Assembly (NCBI GenBank): GCA_037043015.1
Contig: CM073327.1
Coordinates: 9,468,727 to 9,532,726, forward strand
Direction of reading: 5' to 3'
Origin: Bryum argenteum
Lineage: Eukaryota; Streptophyta; Bryopsida; Bryales; Bryaceae
DNA: 64,000 nucleotides
Program-made: the position numbers and the translations under genes
Shown here: in pieces, positions 47,041-60,927 of the stretch
Position numbering within the stretch: the first letter of the stretch is position 1
How the letters are laid out: each line of letters opens with the position of its first letter
Notes under the pieces: model-generated
What the model was told of the DNA's origin: nothing
The model's input: the letters and a program-made list of their open reading frames with translations, nothing else
Databases searched by the model: none

Positions 47041-50000
47041 ATGTCCACTCTCGAAATCGAAGCCCGCGAGTAAGTGATCCTCTCACTGCAATGCCCTCCC
47101 TGTGTTGCTCCTGCATTCGGTGATGAGATGACTGAATGAGGTGATTTGCGCGGGAGCTGTGGTGCAGTGTGATCAAGATTGTGCTGCAGTTTTGCAAGGA
47201 GAATTCGCTGCAGCAGACATTCCAGACGCTGCAGAATGAGTGCCAGGTCTCGCTCAACACCGTGGACAGCTTGGAGACGTTCATGGCCGACATCAACAAC
47301 GGTCGCTGGGACGCCCTGTTGCCGCAGGTGGCGCAGCTCAAGCTGCCGCGCAAGAAGCTCGAGGACTTGTACGAGCAGGTAACGACATCTTCTCCCTCTT
47401 TTTGAAGTGGCATTGGAGGCAATTCTAGGTTACAGGGGACCGTGTTGTTGAGGCTGTTCTGGAAATGACTCCGACTGCAGCTTCGTTCTCATCGATGATG
47501 ATCCTGATCAAGGGTGGCTCTTTGGTGGCAGATTGTGCTGGAAATGATCGAGCTTCGGGAGCTGGATACGGCGAGGTCCATATTGAGACAGACGCAAGCG
47601 ATGGGTTTTATGAAGCAGGAACAACCGGAGCGTTATCTGAAGCTGGAGCATCTGCTGGTCCGGACGTATTTCGATCCGCGTGAGGTACTGAGATTGATGA
47701 TGTAGTGTATCTGATGGAATGTTTAATGGATCAATTGTCTACATGACATGCAATACAGCGTGATCCTTGAGAACTTTTAGGGTTTGGAGGAGCAGAAGAA
47801 GATGATAGTGATGTAGGCTCCAGATGGTTATGGCAAACAGCATGCAGTTGTTTGATAGCAACATCAGGGTTTGGAAAGGTGAAGTAACGCCGGAAGTGGT
47901 CGTGACAGGCATATTCAGATTCATCGAAAGAGAAGAGACGAACACAGATTGCGCAAGGTGAGGACCCTTTCCTGTTTTTCTCGTCTTTTTTGTTTTCTTG
48001 TCGAGAAGTGCAATGGCAGCATTGGTGGTATGATGGATTCGTTGTTGGTGGCATGAGTTTTGGTTTTGGTTGAAAGAATGCGCTTTGGGAGTGTGCAGCT
48101 CTGGCCAACGAGGTGACGGTGGTGCCACCGTCGAGGTTGATGGCTTTGATCGGGCAAGCGCTGAAGTGGCAACAACACCAGGGTACGTAGAGGCTGCCTC
48201 GACCTTGAGTGGTTGTCTGGTATCATGTCTTGAGGCGAGTGTATGTGCTTCGCTTTCAGCCTACCGATGTGTTGGTTGAGTGCGTACCCTGAACTTGTAA
48301 CAATCTAAGTATATGCTTGAACTCGAAGATGATGAAGTTGGTGTGTGTGCGGTGAACAGGGTTGCTGCCACCAGGGACACAATTTGATCTTTTCAGAGGT
48401 GCGGCAGCTGTGAAGGCGGACGAGGAAGAGATGTATCCAACCGTGCTTGAGCATACGATCAAGGTACGATAATGCGGGGGTTGGATAGTAACGTAGTTCG
48501 ATTTGTCTGTCATCCCTTTGCACCGTGTTTCACAGAATTATTGAATCTATGGGAAATTTGCGAAATGGTGCAGTTTGGAAAGCAAAGTCATCCAGAGTGC
48601 GCACGGTTTTCTCCCGACGGGCAGTTTTTGGTGTCGTCTTCGGTGGATGGCTTCATCGAGGTTTGTAACATTCAACCATTGAGCAACATAGGGAGGGATC
48701 GCTCTTGGGGAAGATGTGCAGATTCTTGCGCATGTGGGATGGGCAGATATTATCAATCGACAGTAATTTTGGATGGTCAATTGTAAGTAGCTATGCGTCG
48801 CTATTTTGCAGGTTTGGGACTACCTGACTGGAAAGTTGAAGAAAGACTTGCAGTATCAAGCAGTGGTAAGCATCGTGAGCCAACGGCAGCTTGATTGTGG
48901 GATTTTATTGGCAATGTTGCATTGTATCGAGAATAAATGTGTGATGTGGTGGACGGTACAGGATGCGTTCATGATGCACGACGAGGCAGTCCTGTGTATT
49001 GCATTTAGCAAGGATTCCGAGATGCTTGCTTCGGGCTCTCAGGACGGAAAAATCAAGGTTGGTATCCTTGTGCATTCGATAGTGTCGTGCTAGTAAGGAA
49101 TAGATGAATATGTTTGCTAATATGATCACTTGATTAGAACCGGCAATGCATTACTATCGTTTACTTAAAAGCATGGAACTTTTGCTCTGATATTATGATC
49201 AACTGGAATGGATCGGGGACATTACTTTTCAATGCAGGTGTGGAGAATACGAACGGGACAATGTCTGCGGAGGTTCGAGCGAGCGCACGGGCAGGGCGTG
49301 ACGAGTGTTTCATTTTCAAGAGATAGCACCCAAGTGCTCAGTACATCGTTTGATGGCACAGCGCGGTATTGATCAAGTGACCTGGAGGAACTTCCCTGTT
49401 TTGATTGTGTAATAAAGAGGTTTTTCCTTCGGTGTAAAGGAGGTGGCTGTCGGCTGTGTCTACGACGGATGGAACGTGCCATTTTGAGATTGCTGCATGT
49501 ATCATCGCTGAGTGCACGACTGAGATATGTTTGTACGTGTGCAGACTGCATGGATTGAAGTCTGGGAAAACGTTGAAAGAGTTCCGAGGGCATACTTCGT
49601 ACGTGAATGACGCCATCTTCACGAGTGATGGCAGTCGAGTGATCACAGCCTCGAGTGATGGGTCTGTGAAGGTGAGCTTTCTTGCAAGCCAACGGCCACA
49701 GGTTTGCTTTTGATTTGAGTCGCAAGTGCGAACTCTGGCACTCATGCAGGGAAGCATTGCGAGAGGGTGTAGATGTTTCCGCCTTCTTGAGGCGCGTTGT
49801 CATTATATGGTATAATTTCGTGTGGGTCCTTTCGTGGTCGTTGGATGTGACGGTTGAGGGGCTTGAAATGTGCATGACCGTTTGGCAGGTGTGGGACGTG
49901 AAAAACACGGACTGTTTACAAACGTTCAAACCTCCACCTCCATTACGAGTGAGTTTCCCCTTGCTCTCTTCCATTCTCTACAGGAGTGAGGAGATTGATC

Positions 50001-50845
50001 GTTGATGTTTAGCAATGGTCGGCAAGGTGTCTGACTATGAGGTGTAATGGGAACAGGGAGGCGATGCAACCGTGAACTCCGTGCACCTTATGCCGAAGAA
50101 CCCGGAGCACATTGTGGTATGCAATCGAGCGTCTGCTATCTACGTGATGACATTACAGGGCCAGGTTGGTCCTCTCACCTCATACCACTCATCAACCATC
50201 CCCTTCTCGTTTACCTAATGTAAACTGCTAAGTATGCACTCGACCTGGCACGGGTACTCGTTTGTAAGAATGGAGATTGACGAAGGAGTTGCATGGCAGG
50301 TGGTGAAAAGTTTGTCATCTGGAAAGCGAGAAGGAGGAGACTTTGTGGGAGCAACAGTATCTCCAAAAGGAGACTGGATATATTGTGTAGGCGAGGATCG
50401 GTGAGTGTCGCTCGATGAGCGAGTATTCCACTTGGAAATGTGAAAGGCTGGTAACGCCGGGGGTATGCAGATGAAGTTGAACATGAAGTTCTTGTATGGG
50501 TTGAGGAATGTAAAGTGCAGGGTGTTGCTTTTCGTACCGGGTGGAATGCTAACGACTGGGTGTGGTCGGGTAACAGGAACATATATTGCTTCAGTAACCA
50601 AACAGGCAAGCTGGAGCACCTGATGACGGTAAGCCATATACGAGACACGATTCTCGTCTAGTGTTTGTATGCAACGGTTGTTTAGTGATTGTAAAAGTGT
50701 AAGCAGGCATGGAGGGATGAGCCAATGTGGTGTGTGGGTATGGCAGGCTCACGACAAGGACATCATCGGAGTGACGCATCATCCTCACCGCAACTTGCTA
50801 GTCACGTACAGCAACGACAACACTATGAAGCTCTGGAAACCCTAG
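47041..50845 (+). CDS. SMU1: SMU1 splicing factor (LisH-CTLH-WD40), copy B
   Basis: Sixteen exons join in frame: 47041-47069, 47168-47378, 47532-47684, 47909-47957, 48099-48182, 48360-48463, 48574-48660, 48812-48865, 48962-49057, 49238-49365, 49545-49671, 49889-49948, 50057-50164, 50300-50400, 50577-50628 and 50747-50845, about 513 residues. Exon lengths are identical to copy A. LisH and CTLH occupy roughly residues 1-95, followed by a helical linker ([19 protein letters not shown]) and WD40 repeats from about residue 210 to the terminal MKLWKP. All splice borders are GT-AG and there are no premature stops, so both copies look functional. Many introns are nearly identical to copy A, but introns 7-9 are not alignable. 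It is convergent with the PGI gene downstream. Confidence 0.93.
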
Positions 50846-51652
50846 ACCCCCACCTCCATGTATCATCATTGTCCTCATTAGGTTATATGGTTCCCCTTTG
50901 TGGCGTACATATCGTTGTCGTGGGTGGGCCGCCTCCAAGGGTGCATATCATTTCTGAAAGACTACCGCCTTCAATACGTGTTGGTGGGCGAGAGTTACAT
51001 CATTACATGATTGTTCACTAACGAAGTATGTTCAGAAACATCACTTTTGTGAGGTTCGGTCAGTAAATACTTTGAAAAGAATATTAGTACAATCTTGTTC
51101 CGTACGAATTAGAAACAGATATTATGTAATTTATCAGAATTGTAGGTTGCAGTTCATTTTTATTACAATCATACACGTATTATTAAAAAGTACTTCTACA
51201 AATGAGCCGATATGTCGTACACACCAAATTTTGAGTACGCTAGTATGCAACCTCTGGCGAATCCTGTAGACCTTCAGAATACTTCCTTCGATCTCAATCT
51301 CGCAAAACGACGTCTTTCCGACTTTGGATATCTTTAGTTCAATGATATGCAGAAGTGACGTCCAAAACACATCACACGTTCGAAAGTAGTGATACTGTGT
51401 GTAGGTTATGGCTCGCACTATCTACTTTAATGACTAATTCGCAGATTTTCAAACTGAGATGCGTGAAGGCTCATTTGTACATTGAAAAACGTGTCCTAAG
51501 CTAAGCGGCAGGATGAAGGGCGCCCAGAATGTGGTATTCATATTAGGAAGTGGTGTACAAAATGTAATGGAAGGGTGAGAAGCAAATTATGCACTCTACA
51601 ATTGAGGCAACACGGAGAGAGATCAGACACAAATAATCATCATTGTCTTCTA
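50846..51652. other. Convergent intergenic region, SMU1-B / PGI
   Basis: About 800 bp between the stop codons of two converging genes; it should hold both 3' UTRs. Homology to copy A ends by about 50880. No additional gene seen. Confidence 0.55.
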
Positions 51653-54600
51653 CTACTCATCATCATACAAATCCTCAACATCGCACTCTCCTGTGTACAC
51701 AGTGGCACTTCTTGGAGTTCCGCAATTACCTTCGGCAAATACAGCTCGATCGTTTGCTGCCATGTGGGAAATGATCTTGTACACCATCTCCACCTGCACG
51801 ACAAATAGTTCAGAGCTCTGAAACTGGTTCTCTGTCATGTTGACTAGATTCATCTTCCATATTACCAAAAGTGCTAGTTCAAAAAAGGAAAATTGGGACT
51901 TGGAATGGACCTGGTGTGGGACTTGACACCTCTTCGCAATCTCTTCGACTGTGAGGGCCTCCACTGGATTCCTGCAACTGTTAATTACATGCGAAACCAC
52001 TTCAGTTAGTGATAGATAGGTTTCCTGGTTCTAATTAAACTTACGGGTGACCAGCGTCCTAAAAAACAGAGTTCTTTGTAGCTTTGATTGCAACGAAGCG
52101 ATAAGAATCAGACCAACCTAGCATCGTTTAACACTTTTTGAACTCGCTTTTGGAGTGCCAACACCTCCGCAGCAGCCTTCTTTCCTGCTTCCACGCCTGG
52201 CAACAGAAAAGCGAAACAAGAAACTTCAGCAAGGCTACCCATGTGTGAACGAACAAAACAGAACGCATGGAATAGGAGAGAGACCAGGTTATCCGATAGA
52301 GGACGTAGAGTTGTTTGCACCTGGTTGATGATAGGCGTTGATATTAACAATGCTGGCGTACAACCCGACAGCACGCTCATAGAGAGCAACCATTGCACCA
52401 ACTGTCTTTGGATCCACTACCTCCACCGTCAACGTAATGGATTGTCGCTTGTTTGCATACAGTGCTGACCTAGTCCCCTAAAATCAGAACAAACAACGAG
52501 GTCAAGTTCCTCAATACTTTCCGAACTTGGCAATTACGCAATTCGGTGACCTTACGTCAGGAGAGGGAAGACGTGGTTTACCTGAAGCATCCCAAAAAGA
52601 TAATCACCGCAAGTAACTCCAGGCTCCAGTTCCCAGTCGTGGCCGGGAGGCCTGTCTCGAAGCACTTCAATGAAGGTAGCAAAAAAGTTCGGTACACCTT
52701 CTCTCAGTTGCTGAATGTAGCTGCAAGTTCAACCATCTCCAATCATTCATGGGAATATATAAGCAAGAACTTTTCTATGATTCGAATTCGCCTTTATCGT
52801 ACTCTAGACGTTGGAAATAGGTTATTTAAAACCAATCTTAGAATATTGTACAAACTCTTGTGAACGAAGGCCAGGTTCAAACTTCAGAACCAGAGTGGAA
52901 GACTTACGCATGCTGGTCAGTACTCCCTTTGTTCCCGTACACTGAAATTCCTTGATTCACCTGCGAAGTACATCACTTCAGATTAGCCGACACCTTACAA
53001 TACGTACTATAGCATATCATAAGAGACCATTACGAACTAGTAACTTATTGAGCATTAACATGTTCCTGAAAACTCTAGAGACAAACTATGATACGCAAGA
53101 TACAAGTAGGACCACACGGTCCTACTAAAAGCACGAAGTAGCTCGAACTGCTTGGCCCCAAGAAAAGGTTCAGCATAACCATAATCTCTAAAGACCATCT
53201 GTAAAGTCAACAAGCGTGATAAAAGCTGAACCAACCAATGCAGATCTAATTCTTACGAAGCACAAGAATCACCTTGTTTCCATCCAAGTCGAACTCCTTG
53301 CCCAAAGACTCCATGACCAACTGTTGCAAGTAACGGCTGAAAAGTAGCAGGCTGTCTTTGTAGGGGAGCACAACCATGTCCTGAAAGTGAGCAAAGCAAA
53401 GCAAAGCATATAAGAATGACTACCAAGCATACGCTTACTCAAACAAAAGCTCATCTAGATCAATACAAACCGAGTGACAACTTAGATAAATATTTATACC
53501 TTAGCGCCCACTCCGCCAGTTGCCCAATACCAGCACAGAGCCAACAGTGCAGCGGGGTTTTCTTTCACCTGTAAGCACACTTCGACATTGGAATCGTACA
53601 AAAACTACCAAAAGACTCCTCGTCAAAGAAGTTACTATGTTCGATAAAGAGATGATCAAAAATTACCGAGTTAACCAAAACAACTAGCAAATGAAGACAC
53701 AAGAAGGGAACAAGGAATAGAACCGCCTCATTTGATAGTCTGTAGTCCCTAAAGATCCTTAAAACCGGTTAAAACGGGTTTAGGAGTTCCCGCAGGAAAC
53801 TCTCAAAATTCAGCCAACTTTGAGCATTATAATCTCACAATGAAGAAGACTCAACGGTTCAAATTTTTGCTGTGAGTAGAAGGTCAAGTTAGCTTTGAAA
53901 TCTTCCGGTTGGGTATTCTATATAATGCTTAGATTAAGTTTTTTGAGTCCTGAAGTAGAAGAAGGTCATTTTTAAGAATTTAGGCACTTTTGCATCACGG
54001 ATCTCTAGGGGCTAGACGTACTGGCATTGGAAAAACAGAAAAGGAGATCGCAGAATGAGACAAACCACTGGGTTTCTCGTGTCTTCATCCATACGAGCGG
54101 CCCCCTCTAGCATTTCTCGAATGTTGATGCCCTGCAGATATGTTGAATGGTTAGATACAGAGGATCTATCGAATCAGAAGATGCAGATCGTGTAGAAAGC
54201 TGCTTACTTGTAGCGCCGCTGGGAGCAATCCAACAGCAGACATTTCGGATGTTCGCCCTCCTACCCAATCAAACATGGGAAACCTCGCCAGCCAGCCTTC
54301 AATTCGGGCAGTATTGTCCAACAAGGAACCCTCTTGTGTAATGGCAACCCCCTGTCAGGAATCGAGAAACGAGGATATTCTTACTCCCAAACTCATCTAT
54401 GTGCTTCCAGAACTACTCACGCACTCAAAGTTAACCCTTCCAACCAGGCATGATAATGATATAGCCCGCAGAAGCGGCATATTCATACTGAAAGGAACAC
54501 AAGTTAGCTAAATTTGAACTCGGCACTTAAATATATCAAAAAAAATATCATTGACTACCTACCTGCTTCGAGAAGTCAAGACCCGCATCTCGAAATGCCT

Positions 54601-56337
54601 TCTGAACCTCCAATAATCCGTTACGAGTTTCTGGTGTCCCTCCACTCTAAAAAAATCACAACAGTCGGAAAGAGCATCAGAAGCACGCAAATTTTGACAC
54701 CAGATCAAAATGAACAGTTTCTCTACTCGAACCAAACACATAGAACGATTCACACCCAGACTTGCAAGTTCCACGAGGGAAGCCTGAAGTACAAAATACC
54801 GACCTTTGAGATCACAAGAACGAGAGTTGAAGAAAGCTCAGGACCCAGCTGAGCTATCTGATGATCGATGCCAGCAGGATCAGTGTTGTCGATAAAGCGT
54901 AACTGCATCGAAACATCAAACAGTTAAGATACAGGGTGACCTTATAATGAACCGTAACTTACATAAAGTACAAGAAAGACAAATCCTGCTCTAAGATGGC
55001 CTCCGCTACAAAATGGGTCTCCTATGCGAACCCAAAGTAAAACTGTACCAATTATTCTAACACTCACCTTCAGGGGCGGATTATCAGGAGCCAATGCCTC
55101 AGCAACAAATTGAGGGCCCAGCGCAGAGCCGCCAATACCGACCGAGAGAACTTGAGTAAAACGACCTACAGGTGTAGGGGGTGGCTTGATCTGAGAATCA
55201 CACAGTACTAAATAGTCAAGTCCCTGAACCTCCAGAGTACGCTTCCCGAAAACGTTTCCCTCAAATCGAAAAATACTTCTCTGATGATACTTTATTCTAT
55301 ATTACCGTATATAGCCAGTACCAGTTACTAAGCTACACATGCAACCAGATATCAAAGGAGTCGAGACTTGGGATTCTGCACAAATACCTGCCGCAACATT
55401 CTTGGAACAGTTCTAAGAACTCACCTTCTCTACAGTACCGCACATTCACTGTAGAGAGCCCGCTCACAACTAATTTAATCTGCTCAGGAATGAAAGGGCA
55501 ACTAACAGGATAGATGGTGCTCTCCTCACTGTTGATCACAGTGTGCAAGAAGGTTGCTTAAGAATGCAATCACTCCTGAGCAGCGTGCAACCTAAATATA
55601 GTAAAGTTGTGTTCACCTTGACCATATCATCAATTGAAGCTCAAAATTGCGAGAATGCGAGACATTCGAATCCTAAAGCGTGCGAGGAGGTCTTCGGATC
55701 ATAGGAAGCAACAATACTGCGAAAAGGATGGCCGCTAAGGAGCTCGAGACATCGCGCGAGGTTACATGCAACAGAAAGATGTGAATCGCACCTTGCCACT
55801 GATAACATCATCAGCGAAAGCTTGAACTCTCTCCAGAGTGTCGATGATGAGCTTCTGGAGGAATGGCGTGGGAGCAATCTCAGGCTTTCGGAGCCAATAA
55901 TGTCCAACCATACGGCCTTCATCGGGATTAGCAATTGAGCCGCCTTCGAGCTCCTCCATATGCTTGAACGCTTGCTCAAACCTCGGCAGCATCGCTTCGT
56001 AAAACTCGTCAGTGAAGCCAATTCGACTAATATCCAAGTAGAGCCCTAGCTCCTTGTCCTGGTAGAGCCAATCCACGTACCGATTCCAAAGCGCAATTGG
56101 ATCTGTTTCCAATTCAGGCTCCTCCAGGGGCGATGCCGAGCTCACTTCCGCACCGATCTTGCTCGATACCGCCCGCAGGGGAAACGATCCCGACACAGGA
56201 ATTGACGCTATTGCACTCCTCGCCAACTGCAGTGCCGCAGGCACCGAATAGCTGCTTGCACATCTCTCGCGCCCTTCCTTAATTGATCCTCCTACACTGC
56301 ACATTGTCGCAGCCATATGGAGCGACAATGACGCCAT
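51653..56337 (-). CDS. PGI1: Glucose-6-phosphate isomerase, plastid
   Basis: Interconverts glucose-6-phosphate and fructose-6-phosphate, linking the Calvin cycle to starch synthesis in the stroma. Fourteen exons join in frame to about 622 residues: 55792-56337, 55068-55190, 54804-54902, 54563-54646, 54208-54351, 54066-54131, 53500-53568, 53273-53380, 52908-52960, 52582-52720, 52321-52477, 52118-52196, 51911-51971, 51653-51793. The first ~75 residues are rich in Ser/Ala/Arg with few acids, like a plastid transit peptide; Arabidopsis PGI1 is of similar length. Family signatures: [11 protein letters not shown] and [12 protein letters not shown] (sugar-phosphate binding), [14 protein letters not shown]401 in MESLGKEF, H430 in GSTDQHAY and K535 in GVEAGKKAA. 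All catalytic residues are present. Overlaps no other gene; convergent with SMU1-B. Confidence 0.95.
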
Positions 56338-56960
56338 CGCTGAAACCTCAAAATATGCTCTCCTCCTACCTCAAAATCTCCCGTCCTTCCACCTCACAAT
56401 CTGACTCCTTCCACCTCGAATCTGTCTCCTTCCACCTCCAATTTCACAGACAGCGGCAATGCGGTAAGAGATGAAATGAAAACCTAAAGCAGCAGTGCAT
56501 GGAAAGTGCAGTAAGCCATACTGTGAGCTCTGATTTGCAAAAAAGTGTGAGATGAGAATGTGAGTTGTCTTCAATTCGGACCAGCACAGGGTCCCATTGC
56601 GAAAGGGAAAGTGAAGCAAAGAGGAGCGAGGAAAGTGAGGTGATAGGGAAGGGAATGGGGAAGGGCGAGAGAGTAGAGGACGAGGGGCGGGCGGATGCAA
56701 GTGTTGATAAATTGGAGCCCCACAGCCAATTGTTGCTGCTGCGGTGGAGGGCAGGGGGGGCCGTCTCCGCCCGGGACTTTTCTTTTCTATTTGCTCCTTT
56801 CCGGTAAGGCCCTCCGTCTGTGTGGCTCTCAAGCCGCCATAGCCGAGCCGGTCACCCCCGTTCCCGTCTACCGCCTATCGCCCGTGGCTTGAGGAATCGG
56901 AACACAATCCCGCATCATTCCCTGGCCCATTGGAACCCACAATCATGGATCATCATTGGA
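56338..56960 (-). promoter_or_regulatory. PGI upstream region
   Basis: GC-richer sequence directly upstream of the PGI start codon. It includes a ~21-bp unit with CTCCTTCCACCTC repeated three times at about 56385-56445 (purine-rich on the coding strand). Probably the 5' UTR and proximal promoter. Composition drops to AT-rich beyond about 56950. Confidence 0.5.
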
Positions 56961-59900
56961 AAACTTGTAAAATAATATATTTATTAAAGATAAATGAGAG
57001 ATAAGAGATAAATGGTGAATAGTGTATTCAATGTATTTGAACCTACATGTTGTATATTGCATTTATGGTATTTATTGACATAATCATAGAAAATGTGAGA
57101 TGGTTTCTTGAATTTGGTTAAACATCTATATTCCTATCTCTATGGGGTATAGAAGGCGATATGTTACAATTGCCTGAGTCACAAGTAACTTTTGAAGGCT
57201 ATCTCTAATCACCCTTTATTATCCATTTGCGTAAAGTCGTAGAAAATCGTAGTTGGAGAATTTTAGTTTACAAAAACTCAAGAATGTTTAGGGGTTAACC
57301 TTTTTTTCGAGATGTATTCATCCTCGAGATGTTCAAAGGGAAACCATTTTCATATGATCCTTTCCGCTTTGAACCATTTTTGGTGAAATTCAAATACATC
57401 ATTTTAGTACCCAACCTTACAAAACTAAGCTCAAATCATGTGTTCGACTCTTCCAAGAAGTTGCACAAACAACCAATGGTTCATAAAAAAGATTATAATG
57501 TTCAAAGATTATATGTGATAGTCAAACTGGTAATTTTTAGAGGATGTACTACTCTAACCATCAATAATTTTTCTCACAAATGGAACTGGTTCGCATGTGC
57601 ACTAGATGAATAGCTTTGCACTGACATATCACATATGACAATATCTTCATACATAACCAATGTACTTGAAAATTTACGAAAGTGTTCAAAAATCATACGG
57701 ATAAAATGGGAAGTTTTGAATGTGAAGAGAGATTAAAACGCACCAAACAATGAAGAATGTATTGATAACAAAGTTTGATCACAATCTTAAGCTCAAATGA
57801 GTATCCATGTGTGTGATATACAACATAGTATATTGTATGGCATTCACTATAGTTTAGTTTGATGTATTTGAGTTCCATTATCAACTATTCCGAGAGTTAT
57901 ACTACTCCAAATTATCATAAGATTGTTAGAGACTGTTAGAAACCAAAGTACCAATCAAAACCATTGATGGAATATATCACATGAAGCGACATGAATCGAT
58001 AAGATTTTATAATTGTAAATGTCGCTTCATTTACAATAGTTAATGGTATCATTGATAGCTTGAATTCTTTTGACAAAATGATGTGAACATAACATTATTT
58101 TTAAAAATACATGGAAAAATATCCAAGATAGCTCATCTATAGATTCCAAAAACTTGTGAACCGATATCCTAGGATTGCAATTTCGAAGGATTGAAGATGA
58201 TATAAAACACACATTATCGTAACACAATAATTTCCAAAGATGGAAATACCTAAAGATCCACAAATTCTTGCAGCCGCAGGAATTTTTATCTTCATTGCAT
58301 CTTTTCTAATTCTAAGAAAATATCATCAAACTCGTAATGCGAATCGTGGCTACTTCAATAGTGAATAATCATGTATATCACTTCTTATATACAATCGTAA
58401 TTATGCATGAACACACACTTTAGGTTTCAAGATTGCTAGAAATATGTGTGCATGTAGCTTGTTCAATATTTTTAGGAAAAAAATTAGGTCAAGTTAAATA
58501 TCCATTAGGAAATACTCCTCTATAATTAAAAACACATATCATTATTTCCGTTTTTTTCTTTTTTTTTAATTACTCCGAAGATTTTGATACCTTTAAAATT
58601 GATTTGACTAGTGGTATATCTATATTAGGTACCAATCAAAAACATTATGAGAACTTCTCAAAGCTCAATAATGGGTAGCACTTATTGTCTACATCCGTCA
58701 TTAAATTTCTTGAAGAATGAAATTATGATGGATGTAGAGGTAATTCAAATGTTCAATAAAAATAATTCTTGTTTTGGCCATATTTTATTATTACAAGATA
58801 AAAATAAAAATCTTAGTTTCTCAAACTCTTGCAACCAAATCATTAACTTTAGAAATAAAGATTTTCTTTGCAGAGCCACCAAAAATATACTTATATAAAA
58901 CAATTTTTCATAGACCATAACTATGTAGCAAGATTTTGAATTTTGAGATATTAGGGTATCCAAAACATGATATCCAAGTCTTATTTTATCAACAAGGTTT
59001 TTGTAGTTTGTAGATATAAAAAGGGACTAAGATAATGGTGTAGCAATCCTCTAGCTTTAATTTACTTCTTTTTGCAATAAAGAAGCTACTTGAATAAGAT
59101 ATAAATGTTTTAATTGATCCAAACCACACTCTCAGTATACTTGGTTCATGATTATTTTTGAGGAGTGATTTTTTTATCTTAGTTGTGTTAGAAAGCATAA
59201 TAGTATATTCAAAAGTACTATGTAACTTTTGTATATTCTATATATGCTTAAAATACCACAATATGGGTTTTATAAACTAAGGCACTTTGTGGATTTGCAT
59301 TAAGATCCTATTTAGTTCATTGGCATGACTCGATCCCCTCCATTGATTTATCTCAAGAGCATGGTGTAATGGTTTTTATTAAATTGCATTTTCAAAGAAT
59401 TATTACTACTTAGTAAAACTTTAATTCTTGAATATTTGTCTTCTTGCTAATTATACTTGTACAATTTCATTGTTGGCATTTTATTTTTGTCCACAAAAGA
59501 GGAAAACTCTAAGTCTTGTAGATTCTAATGACTCTAATAGTAAACAAGTGTAGATTTGTTGAAAATTTGTGAGCAATCAAACTTTGGAATAAGGCACTTT
59601 GTGAAGCGGTTATATTATTGTGAGTTTATTTATTATTCATGAATACATACATTCACGACAATTTCTAGTGAAATATTATTTGTAGTCTAAATGTATTGTT
59701 CATACTTCTTGGTATATAAAATACTTATGTAAAATTGACATCTATAGATTCTTTTGTAATCATTGGCCTTTGAATTTTGATCAACTTGAATATGTACAAC
59801 ACAAAATTTATCTAGATTATTTTTTGTTGATTTGTCATTGTTCAATTCATCCCTAAAAAGTCCTTATCTATTCATAGTCTAGAAACATAAATTTCACAAA

Positions 59901-60369
59901 TTCATCAATGCAAAAATAAGTAAGCTATTTGGATCTCACCATACAATATTCCAATGGACTTATTATAGATTATGTAGATCAATTTTTGCATAAAATGCAA
60001 GATTATAGTGTTAAGTATCATACAGACTCGTCAAATTTGCCATGAATTGATCATTTTGAAGTAAAAGTGATACGGTCTTCTTGGATTTATTACTAGTATA
60101 CCCTCAAGGCATTGCTACACCCACATAAATACCTTCACCATGTCCTTTTTGATTTTTTCGCTAGATCTAAAATAAGGTTATTGTTGCAATTTCTCCTAAT
60201 CTGGGGGCCATAAATACTACAAATTAAAATATTTTTGGACTCGTCGACCCGTTTCGCAATCCAATTGCTCTTAATAACCCTACAAATAAAACCAACATCC
60301 ATTAACTCCTAAAAATCCACGGCCACCATGCTGGAGGTTTCCTATTTCGGGCAGCCTAGATGAAGGGGT
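56961..60369. other. AT-rich intergenic DNA, no gene
   Basis: Strongly AT-rich, with no coding region supported. A lone right-type terminus TTTAGGGGTTAA at 57287-57298 suggests an eroded TTAA element without a recognisable partner. The remaining open frames are short and lack recognisable features. Confidence 0.55.
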
Positions 60370-60927
60370 TTAACCCTTAAGCGGGCCGAATGTTGATTTT
60401 CGACATTCTGGATGACACCGGGGATGTTTGAAGTCTTCCCGTCTTCTCATCCTCGCGATTTTTCACCCGTCATTTTTTGTAACCGGCTGGTAAATGGGTT
60501 TAGTTTACTATGAGCTTTACCCCCGTATTATATGGGGTTTACACATTTTCCAAGCGTGATTTCAGTGGAAGTCATTCTTTGCATGGAGTATATTTCTTCA
60601 ATTTCTGTGTGAAATTTTGCCATTTGGGCATTGGAATGGGGCAGTTGGGCATTGGGTGCATTTTGCAAAAGAAAATAAGTTGGAAAGACGGATTACATAA
60701 GTAAGTCATTATTTGGAAAGAAGTGGGGGTGATTAGTGAGTTATGAGGACTATCATGGTAGTTGAGCTGCCATTTTTGACTGCATCTCCAACCAAAAGGG
60801 TCCAGCCCTTGGGCTTTGCTTACCAATGGCAATTTTCAAATGCAAACATGTTCCAAACAAGTATTGATGAAGCAAATTTTGGGATATAAAACCATCCCAT
60901 CATCAATGCCCTATTGGCCAAATGTAA

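Noticed and set aside
49222-49974. A 250-codon open frame on the minus strand across SMU1 copy B
   Set aside because: It is the antisense of exons 10-12 and their introns and is mirrored in copy A; no protein features and no splice or start context.
52045-52058. A possible 14-nt micro-exon in PGI flanked by AG and GT
   Set aside because: Its length is not a multiple of three and its inclusion breaks the frame; joining exon 12 directly to exon 13 gives LNDARNPVEAL, matching the PGI family.
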